Part shown: one piece after another, positions 1-10,103 of the stretch
Layout: every line of letters begins with the position of its first letter
Position numbering within the stretch: the first letter of the stretch is position 1
Source of the DNA: a virus
Reading direction: 5' to 3' (one strand)
IMG/VR virus record: IMGVR_UViG_3300024999_000068
Coordinates: 22,551 to 86,550 of that record
DNA length: 64,000 nt
The notes under the pieces: generated by a model
The model's database searches: none
The model's input: only the letters and a program-made list of their open reading frames with translations
What the model was told of the DNA's origin: nothing
Translations under genes and position numbers: made by a program

Positions 1-2
1 AT

Positions 3-329
3 TTTGATGTAGAAGATGTTTTAGAATTATATGATGAACTTAAAGAGAATTTGGTAATTAATACTATACTAAAATTAATTCCTGAGTCAGAAAAAGAATT
101 TATTGATTATATATTGCGAAAAGAAATTGAACAAATTCAAGTTGTCGATAATAGTTTGGCAACTGTAATTAGTAAACAGTTAAGTAGACTTGTAGAAAAA
201 CTTCCAGATAGTGTAGAAATTAATAAAATGATTCCTAAATTAAGTAAACAAATAAATAAAATATCTCCTGATTCTTTTAAGTTTTTAACAGATGCTATTG
301 GATGGAGTAAAGGAGACAAAAAAGAATAA
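3..329 (+). CDS. Partial gene, C-terminal part of an unknown tail-region protein
   Basis: The frame is open to the left edge of the window, so the true start lies upstream; an internal ATG at 51 has no clear ribosome site and is unlikely to be the start. The visible 108 residues are charged and helical (ends WSKGDKKE), with no membrane segment or cysteine motif. Position, a few genes upstream of the tape measure gene, is where siphophages keep tail tube and tail-assembly chaperone genes, so a chaperone-like role is possible. That is inference from order alone; I do not recognise the family. A terminator follows about 140 bases later. Confidence 0.7.
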   Translation, partial: FDVEDVLELYDELKENLVINTILKLIPESEKEFIDYILRKEIEQIQVVDNSLATVISKQLSRLVEKLPDSVEINKMIPKLSKQINKISPDSFKFLTDAIGWSKGDKKE

Positions 330-467
330 TATTTTATTAAAAGATAAAATCAATATTATTTATATTTTAAGAAAACTTATAGAAATGTAGGTTTATTTTA
401 TTGTGGATTTATAGATTGAATATATTTAACAGATAGTCTTTGGCAACATCTGCAATTGCAATGCAGT

Positions 468-497
468 AGAAGAGGTAAACTCCCCTCTTCTTTTTTG
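468..497 (+). terminator. Rho-independent terminator
   Basis: An 8-bp stem, AGAAGAGG (468-475) with CCTCTTCT (484-491), is followed by a run of T. It closes the unit of the partial gene before the inserted endonuclease gene. Confidence 0.75.
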
Positions 498-553
498 TTG
501 CCTTTTTATAATGTTTTGGATGGAGTAGTTAATAAATTTAAGGAGTGATGGAA

Positions 554-1669
554 ATGTTCGAAGATTTTTATTGGGAAGAAGATAGTATATCTGATTTTAG
601 AAGACTAAATATTATACATAAAAAATTTATTAGGGAGAAAGAAAAATTTATAAATTACAATGGACAATTTCGTATGTGTAGTAAATGTAGAGAAAAATTA
701 CCTTTAAATAGTTATTTCTTTCATTCTGGTGGAAAAGATAAATACCATAGATATTGCAAATTATGTGAAGGGTCTTCATCATACGGATGGGGACGAAAAG
801 AAAATAATTTGTTTAATGAATCTGGACAGCACTATTGTACAAAGTGTGATAGAATTTTGCCATTAAACGAATACTATTTTAGCAAAACAACAGGGCGATG
901 TAATAAAACAGGATTTTCTAGTAATTGCAAGGAATGTAGAAATAAAGATTCTAATTTCCAATTTCATAGTTTAAATAATTATCATGAACTACTTGATATT
1001 AAAAAAGGATTTAAAATATGCTCAGATTGCTTATTAGAATTACCAGATAATGATAATTATTATTTCAATAGAAATGATCGAGAATATGGTCATACTCAGT
1101 GTAAAAATTGTAAGGGTTTTGAATATGGTGTTCATAGAATTAATAGAGTTATGGAAAAACATTTACCAGTAGGATATAAATTTTGTTCAAATTGTTTAGA
1201 TATTTTTAAAGTAGAAGATATGTCTTATGGTATGGTATATTGTCAACCATGTGCAAATGAAAAAAGTGGTGTTTGGTCTAAAACTGACAAGGGCAAACAA
1301 TATAAACGACAATTTAGACAAATCCGTAGGGCTAAACAATTATTTTTACGTAATGATTTAACGGAAGTTCAATGGGATGAAACATTAAAATATTTCGATC
1401 ATTCTTGTGCATACTGTGGAACTACAGAAGAAAAACATAAACAAGAAATAGAGCAGGTACTTCATCAAGAACATGTAATTCCGATATCTAAAGATGGTGA
1501 ATATACAAAAAATAATATTATTCCTGCATGTAGAAAATGTAATTATGCGAAATATACAATGTCTTTAAAAGAATTTTATATAAAAACAAAACATTTTTCT
1601 GAAAAAAGATATAACAAAATATTGAATTTTATACTAGAAAATTCAGAAGTAATTCAAAATACAAATTAG
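554..1669 (+). CDS. Free-standing HNH homing endonuclease with zinc-knuckle repeats
   Basis: About 371 residues. The N-terminal two thirds carries four cysteine modules (starting CSKCREKLP, CTKCDRILP, CSDCLLELP, CSNCLDIF), each a CxxC followed by a second CxxC some 20-30 residues on, as in treble-clef DNA-binding arrays. The C-terminus is an HNH domain: CAYCG, then HQEHVIPIS, then NIIPACRKCN. Such proteins cut a specific DNA site to spread themselves. The start is taken at ATG 554, eight bases after AAGGAG; upstream GTG 545 overlaps that site. It sits between a terminator and a tail gene, an insertion typical of intronless homing. It could also mobilise the ORF-less intron 2 kb downstream (inference). 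Confidence 0.85.
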   Translation: MFEDFYWEEDSISDFRRLNIIHKKFIREKEKFINYNGQFRMCSKCREKLPLNSYFFHSGGKDKYHRYCKLCEGSSSYGWGRKENNLFNESGQHYCTKCDRILPLNEYYFSKTTGRCNKTGFSSNCKECRNKDSNFQFHSLNNYHELLDIKKGFKICSDCLLELPDNDNYYFNRNDREYGHTQCKNCKGFEYGVHRINRVMEKHLPVGYKFCSNCLDIFKVEDMSYGMVYCQPCANEKSGVWSKTDKGKQYKRQFRQIRRAKQLFLRNDLTEVQWDETLKYFDHSCAYCGTTEEKHKQEIEQVLHQEHVIPISKDGEYTKNNIIPACRKCNYAKYTMSLKEFYIKTKHFSEKRYNKILNFILENSEVIQNTN

Positions 1670-1710
1670 TTAATAAGAATCGTCTTAATAATAATATGGG
1701 AGATGACATC

Positions 1711-2127
1711 ATGGATTTTAAAGACTTAAAATCCCTAGAATTGTATTTACAAAAAAAAATATCCGAATCTCTCCAAACCGATGTAGCGTTGGAAAGTAGA
1801 CATCTTATACGTGAAAAAATACAAACAGTGGTGCTAGAGGCATATATTCCCCAAGATTATATTCGCACATATGAAACAATTAATAGTTGCGTATCTATTC
1901 CAATTGGTAATTATACAATTGAATTAAAAAATACAAGAGAAGGAGATAATGGAGAGAATATACCTTATATTTTAGAGAGTGGAGTTGGTTATTCTTGGGG
2001 AAATAATCTAGATGAAAGAATTGGACCAAGACCATTTATGAGAAAAACATATGAAGATTTAGCAATAGGGAAAGCAAGATTATTTATGAAGATTGCGTTA
2101 AAAAAACGAGGTATAAATACTATATAG
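1711..2127 (+). CDS. HK97 gp10-like tail/neck protein
   Basis: About 138 residues. The C-terminal part (YILESGVGYSWG, then IGPRPFMRKTYEDLA) fits the pattern of HK97 gp10/tail-completion proteins, which have a conserved PxPFMxPA-like tail. Members cap or complete the tail at the head-tail junction. Start ATG 1711 is preceded by GGGAGATGAC at good spacing; an upstream in-frame ATG at 1696 lacks one. Just ahead of the tape measure gene, consistent with a tail module. A CCCTAC/GTAGGG hairpin (2138-2159) follows without a T run. Assignment is from motif memory, moderate confidence. Confidence 0.6.
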   Translation: MDFKDLKSLELYLQKKISESLQTDVALESRHLIREKIQTVVLEAYIPQDYIRTYETINSCVSIPIGNYTIELKNTREGDNGENIPYILESGVGYSWGNNLDERIGPRPFMRKTYEDLAIGKARLFMKIALKKRGINTI

Positions 2128-2199
2128 AAAAACAACTCCCTACTCTTTGAAGTGTAGGGTATCTTTATGCCCGAAATTACATAGAGAGGATGATTTAAT

Positions 2200-3606
2200 T
2201 TGGATGATTTAAATATTCTAATCAAAGCTAAACTATCATCAACAGCAACAGAGATTGGAACACAAATAAAGGCATTAAACAAACAGATCACAGAAGTCAT
2301 TTCTGTAAAAATGAAGATTGATGCAAAAGATTTAGCAATTATTAATGATACTTTAGATAATATAAGAAAACCAAAAAACGGTGGTAAGATAACTGTTTTT
2401 AATGAGGCAGATTTAAAAGCACAAGGGGTTAAATATAAGCAAGGTGTAATGAAAACTATTGAAGATGTTGAAAAATATCTTAAAGGTGCTTTTAATGGTA
2501 AGAAATTTGATCTAGGAGCAATTGTAGCAGATTCAAGTGGGAATATCAAATCATTTGAAGCAGGTATTAAATCTGCAAATAATCAATTAGAAAAAGTAAA
2601 ATTTAATTTAGCAGAAATATCAAGAATAAGCAAGAGTGGAGTTGCTAGTACAAATTCAGGATATGTATTAAGTAGTTCTCAATTATCAAGAATAGCAGTC
2701 AAACCTGAACAAATTTTTGATAGGACAAAATTAGAAGCAGAAGGTAGGCAATTTTTTGTTTCTTCGTCTAATATTGTTGAACGAGTTAAAAAAGAATTTA
2801 AATCTCTTGGAGATGTAGATGTTAAATTCTTAAAAAATTCACAACAAGAAATAATTGGTTTTACTGCTAATGTTACTAAGGTTAATGGTGTAATAGAGCA
2901 ATTAAAATTCAATATGGCAAGAATACAATCTGGAAATAGTGTGCAAAGAGGATATGTATTTTCTGGAGAAAATTTAATTGATAAAAATGCAGGTTCTAAT
3001 ATACAAAAATCATTAGATAAATTGCAATTATATGAGAATAAAATTGCTAAATTAAAGGCAGGATTTACATCTCCCACAACTGGAATATCAAACACAGAGA
3101 ATTTAGCGACATTAACTTCCCAATACGATAGAATTAAGGCAACTATAGACCAAACAAGACTAAGTAGCACAAACCTATCTAATGAACAAAGAAGAGGCAT
3201 GATCCAAAGTATAACTAATTTGGAATTAGAAATTTCTAAATATAGAGATTTACAAAGAGTTATGAAAACAAGCACTGGAGGTTCTTCTAGTACTTCTGGA
3301 ACTTTAAGCGATAAAGATATATCTCTATATCAAGATAGTATGACAAATAAATTAGCTAGTTTACAAGTTGGGAAAAGTGCAGTTTTTGCAAGACCAGAAA
3401 TTATAGCAGAAATGAATCGTTTAACACAAAGCGTAGCAAGATTTGGAGAAGTTGGAGGATTATCTGCTAGAGAAGTTAATTTACAATTTGCTCAATTAAC
3501 AACATCTGTACGAAGAGCAACTGCTGAAATCACAAGAATAAATGGTGCTGCAGATAGTGTAGCAACGACCTTCGGGAAGGATATTTTTAAACTCGGAATT
3601 TGGAGT
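2200..3606 (+). CDS. Tail tape measure protein, exon 1
   Basis: TTG start at 2200 after AGAGGATG. This exon encodes 469 residues, rich in coiled coil, and ends FKLGIWS at a codon boundary. Unspliced reading runs 12 codons into the intron and stops at 3642. The exon end GGAGT pairs with an intron guide GCUCC (3667-3671), which fixes the 5' splice site with a U-G wobble. Joined to exon 2 at 4118 the sequence reads IWS-LAATLMYAPFRAL in frame, giving a protein of about 2003 residues. The tape measure sets tail length; at about 0.15 nm per residue this implies a tail near 300 nm (inference). Confidence 0.85.
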
Positions 3607-4117
3607 AATAAGTATTATTTTGTCGAATATATGTATGATTAATTACATATTCTACAAAAACGTAAAGCTCCGCATATAGTGTGAACTGTATGTAGTGATA
3701 GATGACGGATAACAATCTATCCAATATCTCATCAATTGCTGGCAATCGCTAAGAGCTAACTAAACTACAACGTAGGTATGAAATAAGGCCAAGCGTGAAT
3801 GTTGCGAAAGTAGAAAAAATTAGTTAGATGGCATATGGTTAAATCCTAAGTGCTATAAACAATGGGTCTTCAGCATCTTATATCCGAATAGGATACAGTT
3901 CAACGACCATTCCCCTTGAGGGAAGTAGGGCCAAGTGGTGGGCGAAAATCCCTTAAATCGAAATGAGAGACTTTCTTATAAATAAATATAATTTATAAGA
4001 AATGATGATATGGTCTGGGCTTGCATGGAAATCATGCAGAAGTTCATGTTAAATAATAATATATAATTATTTAATTGAGAACTGGCAGAAATTAACGAAT
4101 TCTGTCGAACACTCCGT
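3607..4117 (+). ncRNA. Group I self-splicing intron in the tape measure gene
   Basis: About 510 bases without a protein frame, interrupting one gene. Core helices can be drawn. P1: exon GGAGU with GCUCC at 3667, enclosing a long hairpin. P3: UCUCAU (3727) with AUGAGA (3963). P7: GACCAU (3905, in context UCAACGACCAU) with AUGGUC (4010, in context GAUGAUAUGGUC), matching the conserved R and S elements. P8: 12-bp arms at 3972 and 3991. A GGCAAUCGC segment near 3741 fits P4/J. The 3' end is ambiguous by one base: U at 3606 and at 4117 make cuts at 3605/4116 (last intron base G) or 3606/4117 give the same ligated RNA. It carries no endonuclease gene. Confidence 0.88.
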
Positions 4118-7100
4118 CTAGCCGCTACGCTAATGTACGCGCCATTTAGAGCCTTGAAGGATGGTATTCAATACGTTTACCAGATGGATACAGCTTTGAC
4201 TGATTTGTCGAAAGTTGTCGATTTTTCGTCTAATCAATTAAGTGAAATGGCAGATTCAGCAGTTAATCTTGGAAAACAGCTTGGGCAATCTAGTGTTGAA
4301 ATTATGAAAGGAATGGCAGAATTTGGAAGAGTAGCAAAGAATCAAAAGGATATTATCGAGTTGACTCGCGTGGCTGGGATGGCAAGTAACGTCACTACTA
4401 TGTCAGCCGCAGATGCCGCCAAGAATATTACGAGTAGTATGATTACTTTTGGAATAGAAGCAAAAGATTCTATGAAAATATTAAATTCTTGGAATGAGAT
4501 CCAGAATAACTTCCGTGTTAGTGCTGAAGACCTTGCAGCAAGTATTTCCAAAATTGGGGCAGCCAGCAGGTTAGCAAATACTGATATGCAAGATTTAGAG
4601 GGCATGAGTTCTGCAATCGTGCAATCTTTGGGAATTTCTGGAAATGAAGCTGGAACAGCTTTAAAAAGTTTCATGAGCAGAATATATAGAACTGATGAGT
4701 CTGATCCTGAAGAACTAGGGAAAACTGCAAAAGCATTAAAAAGTATTATGGATATTGATACATCAAAAGCGAACGGAGAACTTAAAAGCTTTAATTCCCT
4801 AATTTCAGAAATTCAAAGTGGATGGGGAAAAATGTCGAAACAAGAACAGTTGGCAGTGGCTCAAAGTATGGGTTCTACGTATCATTACTCGAAATTTGTC
4901 GCATTAATGGAGAATTACCAGATAAAACTTGATGCTGCGGCAATGGCCCGTAACAGCGAAAACAGTGCTTTGGAAGAAAATGCCAAAAAACTTGACTCAA
5001 TTTCAGGTCGTTTAGGATTGTTGAAAGTCGCATCAGAAGAATTTTGGAGATCATTAATTGATTCTAATGCGCTAAAGTCAATGGTATCATCTTTGACTTA
5101 TTTAGTTTCTACTTTTGCTAACTTAAGAACAATCATTATGACTGCAGTCTCCGCACTTCTTATACTTAAAGGAACGCAAATTGCCTCTACTATTTCTACA
5201 TGGTCAAGTTCATTTCTTATGTGGTCTACTTCTGCTAGGACTGCCACCATATCATCGACTTTGTTTAATTCAAGTATAGTTCAGACACAAGCAAGATTAG
5301 CGGGATTGTCATTTGCTGAAATTGGAGCAATGACAACCACTACAGGATTAGGAGTTTCTATTAAATCACTTGGTTTTGCCTTCAAAGGATTATTAGCATC
5401 TATCGGCCCAATTGGATTACTAGTTGGTGCTATTACTGCTGTCTCAATAGGCATGAGTATTTATAATCAAAAACAAGAAGAAAATGCTATGGCATCAGAA
5501 CAAGCATCCCAAAAATTAAATCAAGAACAAGATGCATTAAGCGGATTGTCAGAAGAATATTCAAAAATAATCCAATCAGGAGACAAAACGGCAGAATCAA
5601 AAAGTCGTTTAAAGGGCATTCAAAATGAACTTATAAAAACTTATGGAATAGAGGCCGAAGGTCTAGATTTAGTTAATGGAAAATATACAGACCAAATTGC
5701 TTTAATAAATAAAGTTATATCTGATAAGGCTAAAGAACAATTAGCATCAATGGGCAATTCAGGAGCAGAAGCGTTAGCAAATTCTACAAGGGTTTTAAGT
5801 AGTCAATTTGGCGCAGGAGACTCTAGAGGGAATAGAAGTGTAGTTGACCCTGTTTTTAATTCTATAGTTGGAAAATCTGTTGGAGAATCTACTCAAGGTA
5901 AAGAATTATTCGAAGTTAATGGCACTCTGAAAGAAAGAGTTGCAATATTAGAGAAATTAAAATTATCTTTAGATAAAACAAATGCCAATGACGTATATTC
6001 AAAGTCTGTAATTAAAGATGTTACTGACGAATATAATAAATTAAATAGTGAAATGAAGGCAAATCAAACTGTCCTTGACAAATATCTTGAAAATAAAAAC
6101 ATTGTAGATTTCTATGACTCCTTCAAATCTAATATTGGTGAAGTTTCAGATTTAATGAGTAAATTTTTAAAAAATCCTAATGATACTGGTTTAACTAAAC
6201 AATTGAATGAATTGCATGATAAAATGATAAACTTAGCAGATTCAAAAGGAAGACTTGGAGATTTTCAATCTTTCATTGATGAATTATTTGGGGGAATACC
6301 AAATAAAGCAAATGATGCATCTGATGGCACGAATAATTTTTCAAACTCTCTTAAAACACTTCAAGAAACAATGTCCACATCTGCATCATCTATATCAGAC
6401 ATCCAATCTGCTATGGATGAATATAACGAATCTGGAAAGTTTAACTTGGATACCATCATCAAACTATCTAAAACATATCCAAAACTTCTTGAAATGCTTG
6501 GCAATGAATCAAAAATAAGAGATTTCTTAACTAGTAAAATAAAAGAGGAACAAGAAGTCTCTCGTAGAGCATATGCTCAAATGCTTATGGATAGCGAAGA
6601 ATTCTATAAAGCAAAAGTTCTAGGCAATGCACAAGTAATGGATGCCTTATCTAAATTATATAATGGAGATTTAAGTCAATATAAATCACTGGCCGAAGCA
6701 AAAGCAAAAGTGGATCAAGAACTAATTCAAAGATTAGCATCACTTTGGTCTAATTATTATAGGGCAGGAGCATTGGTAGCTCAACCTTTAGATGGTGGAA
6801 GAACGGTTGTCGGGGCAGATGGTTCAGAGCAGTTCATCACACCTGAAATGAAAGCGCAATTATCTGGATTAAAAGAATATTCAAATCAAATGAGTGCGTT
6901 GGCATCTGCTATGGATGGAATTGCAATGAAAGGCACTTCAGGCATTGACTTCTCAAAAATAGGCATGTCAGGTTCAAAAGCATCTGGTTCAAAAGACAAA
7001 ACAGACAAAACTCAAGATCCATCATACACAGATCCTACGGATGCCTTAATAGCAGAAGCAAATGCACAGTCACTTCTTACAAAAGCAAAATCAGATGCAA

Positions 7101-8722
7101 TACAAAAAGAAATAGATCAAGCAAAATCTGCTAAAGACTATTCTCTAATCTTATTAAAAACGACAGAACTTATTGCTAACCAGAAATTAGAACTTCAACA
7201 ACTCAACGATGCTCGTACAAAAATAAATACGGCAAAAGATACTGCATTATCATCATCTCCATTTGGAGACACGTCACGTTGGTTTAATGATGCAAATGAA
7301 GCATCTTCTAATTATGTTAATGAATTTAACAATTCTACAGCAGAAGTTCAAAAAACTATGGAATCAACTTTTTCAGTGATGCAGAAGTTAAGAAAAGGTT
7401 GGGTAGATAACAAAAAGTCAGTAGATGAACTGACTGATTCACAAGTAAAACTTAAACAATCTCTCCAAGACATAATCACAACCCAAGCAGATGAAGCAGT
7501 AGAAGCATTAAAAGCATCATTAGAAAATCAGAAAAAACTAGATGACGAAGCATGTGACGCAAAAATAAAAAATCTTGATGCAACTCATCAAAAAGTTCTT
7601 GATTATATAGATGAAGAATTATCTGCACAAGAAGATGCAATTAATAAACAAATATCATTAATTGATGAACTTGCAAATGCTGAAGATTATAATAAAAATT
7701 TATCATCTAAACAAACTTCTGCTCAAGAAACACAAAATCAAATTAATATTCTCTCACGAGATACTTCTCCTGAAGGAAAGGCCAAACTAGCAGAACTTCA
7801 AAAAACTCTAGCAACTCAAAATTCTGAAATTGAAGACCTACAAAATAGTCATTCTCGTGAACTTAGGAAACAGAATCTTCAAGATGCTTTAGATGCTATT
7901 AAAAAAGAATCAGAAGCAAAGAAAAATTCTGAAAATGAAAAGTATAATGCCACCAAAGATAGATTATCAAAAGAAAAAGCAGAAACAGACACAAATTATA
8001 CAGCAATGATGGGTAGCGATCAAACTTTTGCGGCATTAAGACAAGCAATTATTGATGGAAATATTGTAAATATTAAGGAAGCTTTATTAACTTTTAATAA
8101 AGATTTTACTAAAGATTTAACAGACAAAGCAGATGCAATTGATAAAAGTTTTCAAGCAATTATTGCTACAATTAAGCAAGTAAAAGATGTTGCTAATACC
8201 ATTCCTGAAATACCTGCAAATGCAAAGGGGACAAAATCATCTGCTAGTGGATTATCCATAGTTGATGATGGAAATGGAAGAGAATTAATAAGAACTCCTA
8301 ATGGCAAAATGTATTTAGGTGACAACAGTGGACCCAAAATAGTAAATTTACCAGAAGGTTCAGAAGTTCTTAACAATAGTGAAACAGAAGATTTTCTAAA
8401 AAAAACATCATCAATTAAAGAAATCCCTAGATATGCTAGTGGAATTGGAAATTTAACCTCTAACACAATCATATCAGACATAATATCAAAATTTGATATT
8501 CCATCACTCTTAAAATCCATATCATTACCAACATTTTCCATGCCATCATTCCAAACTCCACAATTGGCAAATAATATTTCTACAAATACGAACGTCACTA
8601 TCCCTAAAATAGAATTTAATGTAACTGCTGAAAATGGTGAAATATCTAAAAAGAATTTACAAAAAGCAGCAGATTATGTAATCCGACAAATAGAAAAAGC
8701 TCAGACAATTAGAGGAAGATAA
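4118..8722 (+). CDS. Tail tape measure protein, exon 2
   Basis: Encodes 1534 residues; the first internal ATG is 4133 but the frame is open back to 4079, so the exon junction at 4118 is inferred from splicing. The start (MYAPFRALKDGIQYVYQMD, TALTDLSKVVDF) is the conserved TP901-type tape measure core. Two long hydrophobic stretches (about 5110-5200 and 5390-5460) fit the membrane-inserting region used for DNA entry. A long coiled coil (about 7400-8000) follows, and the tail end is low-complexity. No transglycosylase or peptidase motif was noticed. A 9-bp hairpin (8711-8740) overlaps the stop codon. Confidence 0.9.
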   Translation, partial: LAATLMYAPFRALKDGIQYVYQMDTALTDLSKVVDFSSNQLSEMADSAVNLGKQLGQSSVEIMKGMAEFGRVAKNQKDIIELTRVAGMASNVTTMSAADAAKNITSSMITFGIEAKDSMKILNSWNEIQNNFRVSAEDLAASISKIGAASRLANTDMQDLEGMSSAIVQSLGISGNEAGTALKSFMSRIYRTDESDPEELGKTAKALKSIMDIDTSKANGELKSFNSLISEIQSGWGKMSKQEQLAVAQSMGSTYHYSKFVALMENYQIKLDAAAMARNSENSALEENAKKLDSISGRLGLLKVASEEFWRSLIDSNALKSMVSSLTYLVSTFANLRTIIMTAVSALLILKGTQIASTISTWSSSFLMWSTSARTATISSTLFNSSIVQTQARLAGLSFAEIGAMTTTTGLGVSIKSLGFAFKGLLASIGPIGLLVGAITAVSIGMSIYNQKQEENAMASEQASQKLNQEQDALSGLSEEYSKIIQSGDKTAESKSRLKGIQNELIKTYGIEAEGLDLVNGKYTDQIALINKVISDKAKEQLASMGNSGAEALANSTRVLSSQFGAGDSRGNRSVVDPVFNSIVGKSVGESTQGKELFEVNGTLKERVAILEKLKLSLDKTNANDVYSKSVIKDVTDEYNKLNSEMKANQTVLDKYLENKNIVDFYDSFKSNIGEVSDLMSKFLKNPNDTGLTKQLNELHDKMINLADSKGRLGDFQSFIDELFGGIPNKANDASDGTNNFSNSLKTLQETMSTSASSISDIQSAMDEYNESGKFNLDTIIKLSKTYPKLLEMLGNESKIRDFLTSKIKEEQEVSRRAYAQMLMDSEEFYKAKVLGNAQVMDALSKLYNGDLSQYKSLAEAKAKVDQELIQRLASLWSNYYRAGALVAQPLDGGRTVVGADGSEQFITPEMKAQLSGLKEYSNQMSALASAMDGIAMKGTSGIDFSKIGMSGSKASGSKDKTDKTQDPSYTDPTDALIAEANAQSLLTKAKSDAIQKEIDQAKSAKDYSLILLKTTELIANQKLELQQLNDARTKINTAKDTALSSSPFGDTSRWFNDANEASSNYVNEFNNSTAEVQKTMESTFSVMQKLRKGWVDNKKSVDELTDSQVKLKQSLQDIITTQADEAVEALKASLENQKKLDDEACDAKIKNLDATHQKVLDYIDEELSAQEDAINKQISLIDELANAEDYNKNLSSKQTSAQETQNQINILSRDTSPEGKAKLAELQKTLATQNSEIEDLQNSHSRELRKQNLQDALDAIKKESEAKKNSENEKYNATKDRLSKEKAETDTNYTAMMGSDQTFAALRQAIIDGNIVNIKEALLTFNKDFTKDLTDKADAIDKSFQAIIATIKQVKDVANTIPEIPANAKGTKSSASGLSIVDDGNGRELIRTPNGKMYLGDNSGPKIVNLPEGSEVLNNSETEDFLKKTSSIKEIPRYASGIGNLTSNTIISDIISKFDIPSLLKSISLPTFSMPSFQTPQLANNISTNTNVTIPKIEFNVTAENGEISKKNLQKAADYVIRQIEKAQTIRGR

Positions 8723-8745
8723 ATTCATTAGTCTTCCTCTTTCCT
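8711..8745 (+). terminator. Weak terminator-like hairpin at the end of the tape measure gene
   Basis: AGAGGAAGA (8711-8719) pairs with TCTTCCTCT (8732-8740). Only a short TTT follows, so termination may be partial, as expected inside a late operon. Confidence 0.4.
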
Positions 8746-8782
8746 ATTATTCAAATCAATTTTAATTAAATAAGAAAAGTTT

Positions 8783-8848
8783 AAGAGCAGATATATTGGA
8801 GTTATAAACCAATGAAAAGTGTTCCTCAAGCACTCTGCTCTTTTTTAC
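8783..8848 (+). terminator. Terminator with nested hairpin before the endonuclease gene
   Basis: AAGAGCAGA (8783-8791) pairs with TCTGCTCTT (8834-8842) and runs into TTTTTT. A smaller AGTG/CACT helix lies inside the loop. It separates the tape measure from the inserted nuclease gene. Confidence 0.6.
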
Positions 8849-8897
8849 TATGTAATTTTTGAGGTTAATGGTCAATAATTTGAGGAGGTTGAAAATA

Positions 8898-10100
8898 TTG
8901 AATAATTTAGGTAGAAATATTAAACTCACTATTGAAGAAGTTAGAGAAATTATTAAATGTTTGGGGTATATATTAATTAGTAAAGAGTATTTAGGTATTA
9001 GTAAAAAATTAATAATGTGTGATGTATTGGGTTATTATTATACTTTTCGTTTAAATGATATAAATAGTGGAAGATTGCCAAGAAAATTTTCCAAATCGAA
9101 TATATATACTATTCAAAATATAAAATTATGGTGTAAATTAGAAAATAAAGAGTTTGAATTAATTAGTGATATTTATAAAGGTAGTAAAGTAAAATTAAAA
9201 TGGAAATGTCTTAAAGAAGAATGTGGGGAAATATTTGAAGCAGAGTGGGATAATATACAAAGTGGGAATAGAGGTTGTCCGTTTTGTTCTGGGCATAAAG
9301 TGGGTTTATCTAACTGTCTTGCAACTAAAAATCCTAAATTAGCAAAAGAGTGGCATCCTACTTTGAATGGTGATCTAACCCCTTATGATGTAACAGAGCA
9401 TAGTGGTAAATATGTTTGGTGGAAATGTTCTAAAAATTCAAAGCACGAATGGAGGACTATGATAGCAGATAGGAGTGATAATAATTGTCCATATTGCAGA
9501 GGTTATTATCCATCTGAAGATCATAATCTATTATTTAATAACCCTAAACTTTGTGAAGAATGGAATTATGACAAAAATGATAAATTACCTTCGGAATATA
9601 CACCATATACTATGCAATCAGTTTGGTGGAAATGTAGAGATTGTGGGAATGAGTGGGAAGACACTATTAATCATAGAAATAATGATAGAGGTTGTCATCA
9701 ATGTAATAAACCAAAAGGAGAAAACAAATGCAAGGAAGTATTTATTAATTATAGTTTTGTCGAAATAAATCAAAGAGATTATTTTAAATTACCAAATAAA
9801 AATGATAATACATACTTTATTCCACAACAGAAATTTATAGGGCTTGTTGGTATTGGTAATGGCCCATTATCATATGATTTTTATATACCAAAATACAACC
9901 TTCTCATAGAGTATCAAGGAGAATTCCATGATGGGACTGCAAAAATACAAACAAAAGAAGGATTTGAAATTCAAAAAGAACACGATAAACGTAAAAAAGA
10001 ATATGCTCTTTCCAATGGATATAATTTTTTAGAGATATGGTATTACGACTTTGATAGTATTGAGGAAATACTAAATAAATATTTAGGAGGTGAAAAATAA
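8898..10100 (+). CDS. Zinc-finger plus Vsr-like (EDxHD-type) homing endonuclease
   Basis: About 400 residues, TTG start at 8898 nine bases after GAGGAGG. The centre holds three treble-clef repeats of the type LATKNPKLAKEWHPTLNGDL...VWWKC...CPYC, the repeat common in phage and plant Vsr-linked proteins. The C-terminus is a PD-(D/E)XK-like nuclease: YDFYIPKYNLLIEYQGEFHD, then EHDKRKKEYALSNGYNFLEI, as in the I-Bth0305I/Vsr group. Such enzymes nick or cut a target to drive gene spread. It lies between tape measure and Dit, and its last codons contain the ribosome site of Dit, so the insertion is closely fitted into the late operon. Confidence 0.85.
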   Translation: MNNLGRNIKLTIEEVREIIKCLGYILISKEYLGISKKLIMCDVLGYYYTFRLNDINSGRLPRKFSKSNIYTIQNIKLWCKLENKEFELISDIYKGSKVKLKWKCLKEECGEIFEAEWDNIQSGNRGCPFCSGHKVGLSNCLATKNPKLAKEWHPTLNGDLTPYDVTEHSGKYVWWKCSKNSKHEWRTMIADRSDNNCPYCRGYYPSEDHNLLFNNPKLCEEWNYDKNDKLPSEYTPYTMQSVWWKCRDCGNEWEDTINHRNNDRGCHQCNKPKGENKCKEVFINYSFVEINQRDYFKLPNKNDNTYFIPQQKFIGLVGIGNGPLSYDFYIPKYNLLIEYQGEFHDGTAKIQTKEGFEIQKEHDKRKKEYALSNGYNFLEIWYYDFDSIEEILNKYLGGEK

Positions 10101-10103
10101 TAA

